Origin: a bacterium
Lineage (GTDB): Bacteria > Patescibacteriota > Saccharimonadia > Saccharimonadales > Saccharimonadaceae
DNA: 64,000 nucleotides
Reading direction: 5' to 3'
Assembly: GCA_030530485.1 (NCBI GenBank)
Contig: JAUMUX010000002.1
Span: 1 to 64,000, forward strand
Shown: piece by piece, positions 60,387-64,000 of the stretch
Position numbering within the stretch: position 1 is the stretch's first letter
Layout of the letters: each line of letters starts with the position of its first letter
Program-made: the position numbers and the translations under genes
Notes under the pieces: model-generated
What the model saw: the letters and a program-made list of their open reading frames with translations, nothing else
Database searches by the model: none
What the model was told of the DNA's origin: nothing

Positions 60387-61306
60387 TTTTTATTGCTTAA
60401 AAGGTTGTTTAGGTTGATTTCAAATAATTGGCGGTGTTTTTTGGCGATTAAGCTCGACAACAGCCCCGTGATAATCATTAGCACCGAAATCGCAAAAAAG
60501 ACCAATCCAACCACCAAACTTGGCATATAAGTTACCATTCCTGTGGCGAAAAATTCAATCACCGCGCGACCCGCCAAAATTGCGGAAGCCACGAAAGAAA
60601 TTCCGCTCAAAATACCATAAACCAACCGCGGTTTAAATTCGCGTAGCATATTAAAAATCGTCAAAAGAACCTTGAAGCCGTCTGAATAAGTGCTCAATTT
60701 TGATTCGCTGCCTTCTGGCCTATCTCGATAACTGACTGGGATTTCATGAATTCGCATCATTTTGTCCAGCGCGTGAATCGTCATTTCCGTTTCAACCTGA
60801 AAGCCTTCGCTCAAAACCGGAAAAGTTTTAACAAATCCATACGAAAATACTCGCTGACCCGTCATAATATCTTTAACTTCAGATTTAAACAGCCAGTTGA
60901 TAAGATTACGCACTAATTTATTGCCAAAATTATGCCCGAAACGGTCGTTTTCGGTGAAATAAGTTGAGCTTAAACGGTCGCCAATCAGCATATCAGATTG
61001 ATTCTCGATAGCGAAATCAATCATTCGGCGCGAATCTTCCGCTGGATAAGTGTCGTCGCCATCAATCATTAAGTAATAATCAGCGTCAATATCACGAAAC
61101 ATCGAGCGAATCACATTTCCTTTACCTTGTCGATTTTCGAATCGCACAATCGCACCATTTTTCTTGGCGATTTTGGCGGTATCGTCGGTTGAATTATTGT
61201 CGTAAACGTAAATATCTGCTTCAGGAATCAGTTTTTTGTGGTCTTTTACCACTTTACCAATCGTTTTTTCCTCGTTATAACATGGTATCAAAATAGCAAT
61301 CTTCAT
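60383..61306 (-). CDS. GT2 DPM-like transferase, second copy
   Basis: Identical to 51060-51983, two C-terminal membrane helices included. Confidence 0.92.
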   Translation of the reverse strand: MKIAILIPCYNEEKTIGKVVKDHKKLIPEADIYVYDNNSTDDTAKIAKKNGAIVRFENRQGKGNVIRSMFRDIDADYYLMIDGDDTYPAEDSRRMIDFAIENQSDMLIGDRLSSTYFTENDRFGHNFGNKLVRNLINWLFKSEVKDIMTGQRVFSYGFVKTFPVLSEGFQVETEMTIHALDKMMRIHEIPVSYRDRPEGSESKLSTYSDGFKVLLTIFNMLREFKPRLVYGILSGISFVASAILAGRAVIEFFATGMVTYMPSLVVGLVFFAISVLMIITGLLSSLIAKKHRQLFEINLNNLLSNKK

Positions 61307-61313
61307 AATTAAA

Positions 61314-63584
61314 TTATACTTTCTTTCCTTTAAATGTCAAATTAGCGTAAAGCTGATGAATAATAATTCCCAGCCAAGCCGTAATCGATAAAATCATCAC
61401 TGGCGTGAGATATTTTGGCCAAAAAGTGAACTTAACTTTTGACTTGCCAGCGGGCAGATTTACAGCTTGGAAAATATCATTTTTTTGCGTTATCTCGGTT
61501 TGAGCGCCATTCACCTCAGCGCGCCAACCATCGAAATACAATTCCAGCCTTTCCAGAGTTGTGGGCTTTTCGCAATCAGCCGAAATTTCATCACGGCTAA
61601 CAACCTCAATCTTACAACCTTCCGCCGTAAAATAGTTTTTATAATCTGGAATTTGGTAAATGATTGTGTTGTTTTTTTCGCTCGAATAAACAATCTTCGC
61701 GCCCCGTTTCGTCATCTGCTCTCGGCTAACCGCAAATTCACCCTTAATTTCACTAACCAAATATTTTACGCCAACCGATTTGAATTTTTCGATATTTTTA
61801 TAAAACTCGGTTTCAGCTGGGTCGCGCAACCAATCTTCTCGATGAGCGCCCGAAAAACTAATTGTATCGGTGTTGTTGTCGAGATTTTCTTTCACAAAGT
61901 CATCCCAAGCCAGCGGTGTTGGTAAGTTTTCGTTATTGATTGAAGAAATGCCAAAATACGAAGCATAGTTAGTTTTCAAACCATATTTACCGCCGATATA
62001 ATAAAATCTCTGATTACCGATATTCTCTTGCAAAAATTCCACGGCAGAAGTATCAACTTTAGCTTTCGAACGGATTGGCGCGGCTAATTGCGGCAACCAA
62101 AACGAGCCGAGCGTTTCGAAAATCGCAATTACTGCGAAAATTAGCGCGAATCTCTTTCGAACTCTTTTCGAAAAAGCCAGCCAGCTCGCCAAAGCAAGCA
62201 AAATTAAGGATAAAATCACGTAAAAAAGGTAATATTTATTCACGCCGCTTTTGTCTGTAAAATTCTCTTCAATAAAAAGCCGCGCAATCACTAATCCACC
62301 AGCGATAAAAATCAGGCTAATTATAACTGGCAAAAAAGCAGTTTTTGATTTTTTCGCAAGTTGGTTTTTCTGCAAGCAATATTCTAAACCAAAGCAAGCT
62401 AAAACGATTACCGAAAGTATCAAAACTGGTGGCAAATATCTAAACGCCGCCGCCGAACTCATCAACGGTAAAATATCCACGATATGCGTAATTACTGGCA
62501 CCGCCGCAATTCGCGCTGCCGCAAGTAGCGCCGCCAGGGAGAAAAATAGCCTAATTTTAAGCTTTATTTGCGAATTAAAAGCACCAAAGCCCGCCAAAAT
62601 CATCGCGGTTAAGCCGATAAATCCGCCCAATTGACCCCATACGCGCGAAGTAATTTCTGGATTCTGAAAAATCAAGCCATAAATATACGGGAAAATCAAC
62701 ATCGGCAAAGTTTCACTTTTCGCTCCCTTATGCAAGAAAGAACCGTCGTGCCCACCAATGTGCGCCCCACTTTGAAGATAATGTAAGAAAAGATAAATCG
62801 CGGGTAGCGAAAGAATAATCCCTAAAATTCCCGCCACCAAAACGTGAATGATATATTTCTTTATTTTTTTGCGGTCGTTTTTCATTTCAAAAGCGCTGAA
62901 AACAAACCACGCAAACACCAAAAGGCCGTTCAAGTAAGCCGTTTCTGGAAATCCCGCGTTTATCGAAAAAGCTAAGCTGATGGCGAAAATTGCATAACCA
63001 CTTTTTCGCCGATTCGAAACATCTTCTTTGATTTTTTCGAGGCCAAAAAGTATCCACGGGAAAAAAGCAATTGGGTTAAAAATAGCGTTACCTAAAATCG
63101 CAAAAGTGCCGTTCAGCGCAAATAAAATTCCACCAAAAATCGCCAAATTATTGCGAATTTTTAGTTTGCGCAAAAATAGGAACATTCCTACGCCCGCAAC
63201 AAATTCTAAAACTATCCGAAAAATCAAAAATCCGTTCGGTAAAGCCAGTAACAAATTAAACGGCAAAAATAGCGAGGCTGGTTGCATTCCGCCCGCCAGT
63301 GGTGCGCCAACTCCTTCGTGATGATTCCAAAGGGGCAATTTTCCGCTCAAAATTTGATTAACCGAAGCCACGCCCAAAGCCTGCGAAACCGCACCATCAT
63401 TCACCTCAGTTCCGTTGTAATTACCCAGAATTGTCTCTTTCCAAACTCCCAAACCAGAGCGCGTAATCAGCGGGTCGGGGTTTGTCAAGAAAATATTGAT
63501 AAAATTCCCAGCCAAAACAAAAGCCAGAATAATCAAAACCCCTCTAAAACATTCATTTGCCCAAAAAAGTCTCTTTTTTTCCAT
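61314..63584 (-). CDS. YfhO-like membrane protein, second copy
   Basis: Identical to the 756-residue protein at 51991-54261. Confidence 0.88.
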   Translation of the reverse strand: MEKKRLFWANECFRGVLIILAFVLAGNFINIFLTNPDPLITRSGLGVWKETILGNYNGTEVNDGAVSQALGVASVNQILSGKLPLWNHHEGVGAPLAGGMQPASLFLPFNLLLALPNGFLIFRIVLEFVAGVGMFLFLRKLKIRNNLAIFGGILFALNGTFAILGNAIFNPIAFFPWILFGLEKIKEDVSNRRKSGYAIFAISLAFSINAGFPETAYLNGLLVFAWFVFSAFEMKNDRKKIKKYIIHVLVAGILGIILSLPAIYLFLHYLQSGAHIGGHDGSFLHKGAKSETLPMLIFPYIYGLIFQNPEITSRVWGQLGGFIGLTAMILAGFGAFNSQIKLKIRLFFSLAALLAAARIAAVPVITHIVDILPLMSSAAAFRYLPPVLILSVIVLACFGLEYCLQKNQLAKKSKTAFLPVIISLIFIAGGLVIARLFIEENFTDKSGVNKYYLFYVILSLILLALASWLAFSKRVRKRFALIFAVIAIFETLGSFWLPQLAAPIRSKAKVDTSAVEFLQENIGNQRFYYIGGKYGLKTNYASYFGISSINNENLPTPLAWDDFVKENLDNNTDTISFSGAHREDWLRDPAETEFYKNIEKFKSVGVKYLVSEIKGEFAVSREQMTKRGAKIVYSSEKNNTIIYQIPDYKNYFTAEGCKIEVVSRDEISADCEKPTTLERLELYFDGWRAEVNGAQTEITQKNDIFQAVNLPAGKSKVKFTFWPKYLTPVMILSITAWLGIIIHQLYANLTFKGKKV

Positions 63585-63666
63585 ATTTTCATTTTACTAT
63601 ACTTATTTGAAAGGTTCAATATTTAATAAGTTTCTATCTGGCAGAAGATGTGTTATAATTATGTGT

Positions 63667-64000
63667 ATGAAACAGCTTGATATATCAGTAATCATCCCTT
63701 TCAAGGACCATTCAAAAATGACAATCGCCTGTCTTGAATCCTTGAAAAAAATCAACTTAAAAGAGATTTTATTGGTCGATAACGGTTCGAAAAAAGAAAC
63801 CATCGATGAAATCAAGAATTATCTCAAAGATTTTTCGAAAACAGTTAAATTACTTAATTACCCTTTTAAATTTAATTATCAAAAAATCAATAACTGGGCA
63901 GCAAATCAAGCAAAAGGCAAGGTACTTTGGCTCTTGAATAATGACGTTGAGGCTCAAAATCCTGAGTTGATTGAAGCGATGTATCAGCAAGCTCAACAAA
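63667..64000 (+). CDS. GT2 glycosyltransferase, second copy (cut by window edge)
   Basis: The first 111 codons of the gene at 54344-55162, with the same extended -10 box (63651-63659) 7 nt before ATG. The rest lies beyond the window. Confidence 0.9.
   Translation, partial: MKQLDISVIIPFKDHSKMTIACLESLKKINLKEILLVDNGSKKETIDEIKNYLKDFSKTVKLLNYPFKFNYQKINNWAANQAKGKVLWLLNNDVEAQNPELIEAMYQQAQQ

Larger units (their letters stand above)
57269..64000. repeat. Tandem duplication, unit 2 (partial, runs off window)
   Basis: Direct repeat of 47946-54677. If the unit is complete it should end near 66591. The junction lies in ATA|AAAATTCGCACC: AAAATTCG occurs at the sugar transferase breakpoint and could also have been present at the other breakpoint. 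Confidence 0.93.

Noticed and set aside
1-64000. Each TTTCGAAA palindrome as a hairpin or terminator
   Set aside because: They are too short to form stable stems on their own, too many, and mostly within genes.

Overview
The window looks like part of a Candidatus Saccharibacteria (TM7) chromosome, probably of the host-associated epibiont kind. This is an inference from gene content: an arginine deiminase operon, a degenerate PilB-like ATPase, LexA cut down to its HTH, a sparse set of housekeeping genes, and ordinary use of TGA as stop, which argues against Gracilibacteria/SR1. Base composition is AT-rich. No rRNA, transposase, integrase or CRISPR array was seen.

Layout. 1-9.1 kb: two uncharacterised genes, a Gly-rich microprotein, yebC, a probable new small RNA, a lepA gene split into two cistrons, murJ, ftsH, tilS and an elongator tRNA-Met. 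9.2-15 kb: a membrane protein, ATP-cone and flavoprotein operon, initiator tRNA, tRNA-Ile2(CAU), an FtsB-like protein, a conserved microprotein and uvrC. 15-20.6 kb: a cassette of small unknown genes ending in a frameshifted one, a membrane-bound XRE regulator, a class I aldolase fused to a PfkB-like domain, and a GT2/GtrA pair. 20.6-29 kb: jag-yidC-rnpA, a PilB-like ATPase, uvrA and a leucine-rich-repeat surface protein. 29-42.3 kb: CNNM-like protein, DsbA-like oxidoreductase, a 30-aa microprotein, the arcA-argF-yfcC operon, MscS, a two-component system, an amino-acid ABC importer and tRNA-Asn. 42.3-57.3 kb: a surface-polysaccharide locus (LexA-like, LCP ligase, Wzy-like, initiating sugar transferase, RmlA, several glycosyltransferases, YfhO-like). 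57.3-64 kb: a second, apparently identical copy of 47946 onward, forming a 9,323-bp tandem duplication.

How the genes work together. Arginine import and catabolism (arcA, argF, YfcC, ABC importer) fits life on an arginine-supplying host, although carbamate kinase is not in the window. The polysaccharide locus would start a glycan on a polyprenyl phosphate, extend it, and attach it to the wall by LCP; the LRR protein, DsbA-like protein and YidC/Jag serve the envelope.

Across the window: first genes of transcripts very often have a -10 box 6-8 nt before the start codon (leaderless mRNAs), while internal genes have Shine-Dalgarno sites. The best consensus promoters belong to microproteins and a small RNA. 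TTCGAA is extremely common and GATC is avoided.
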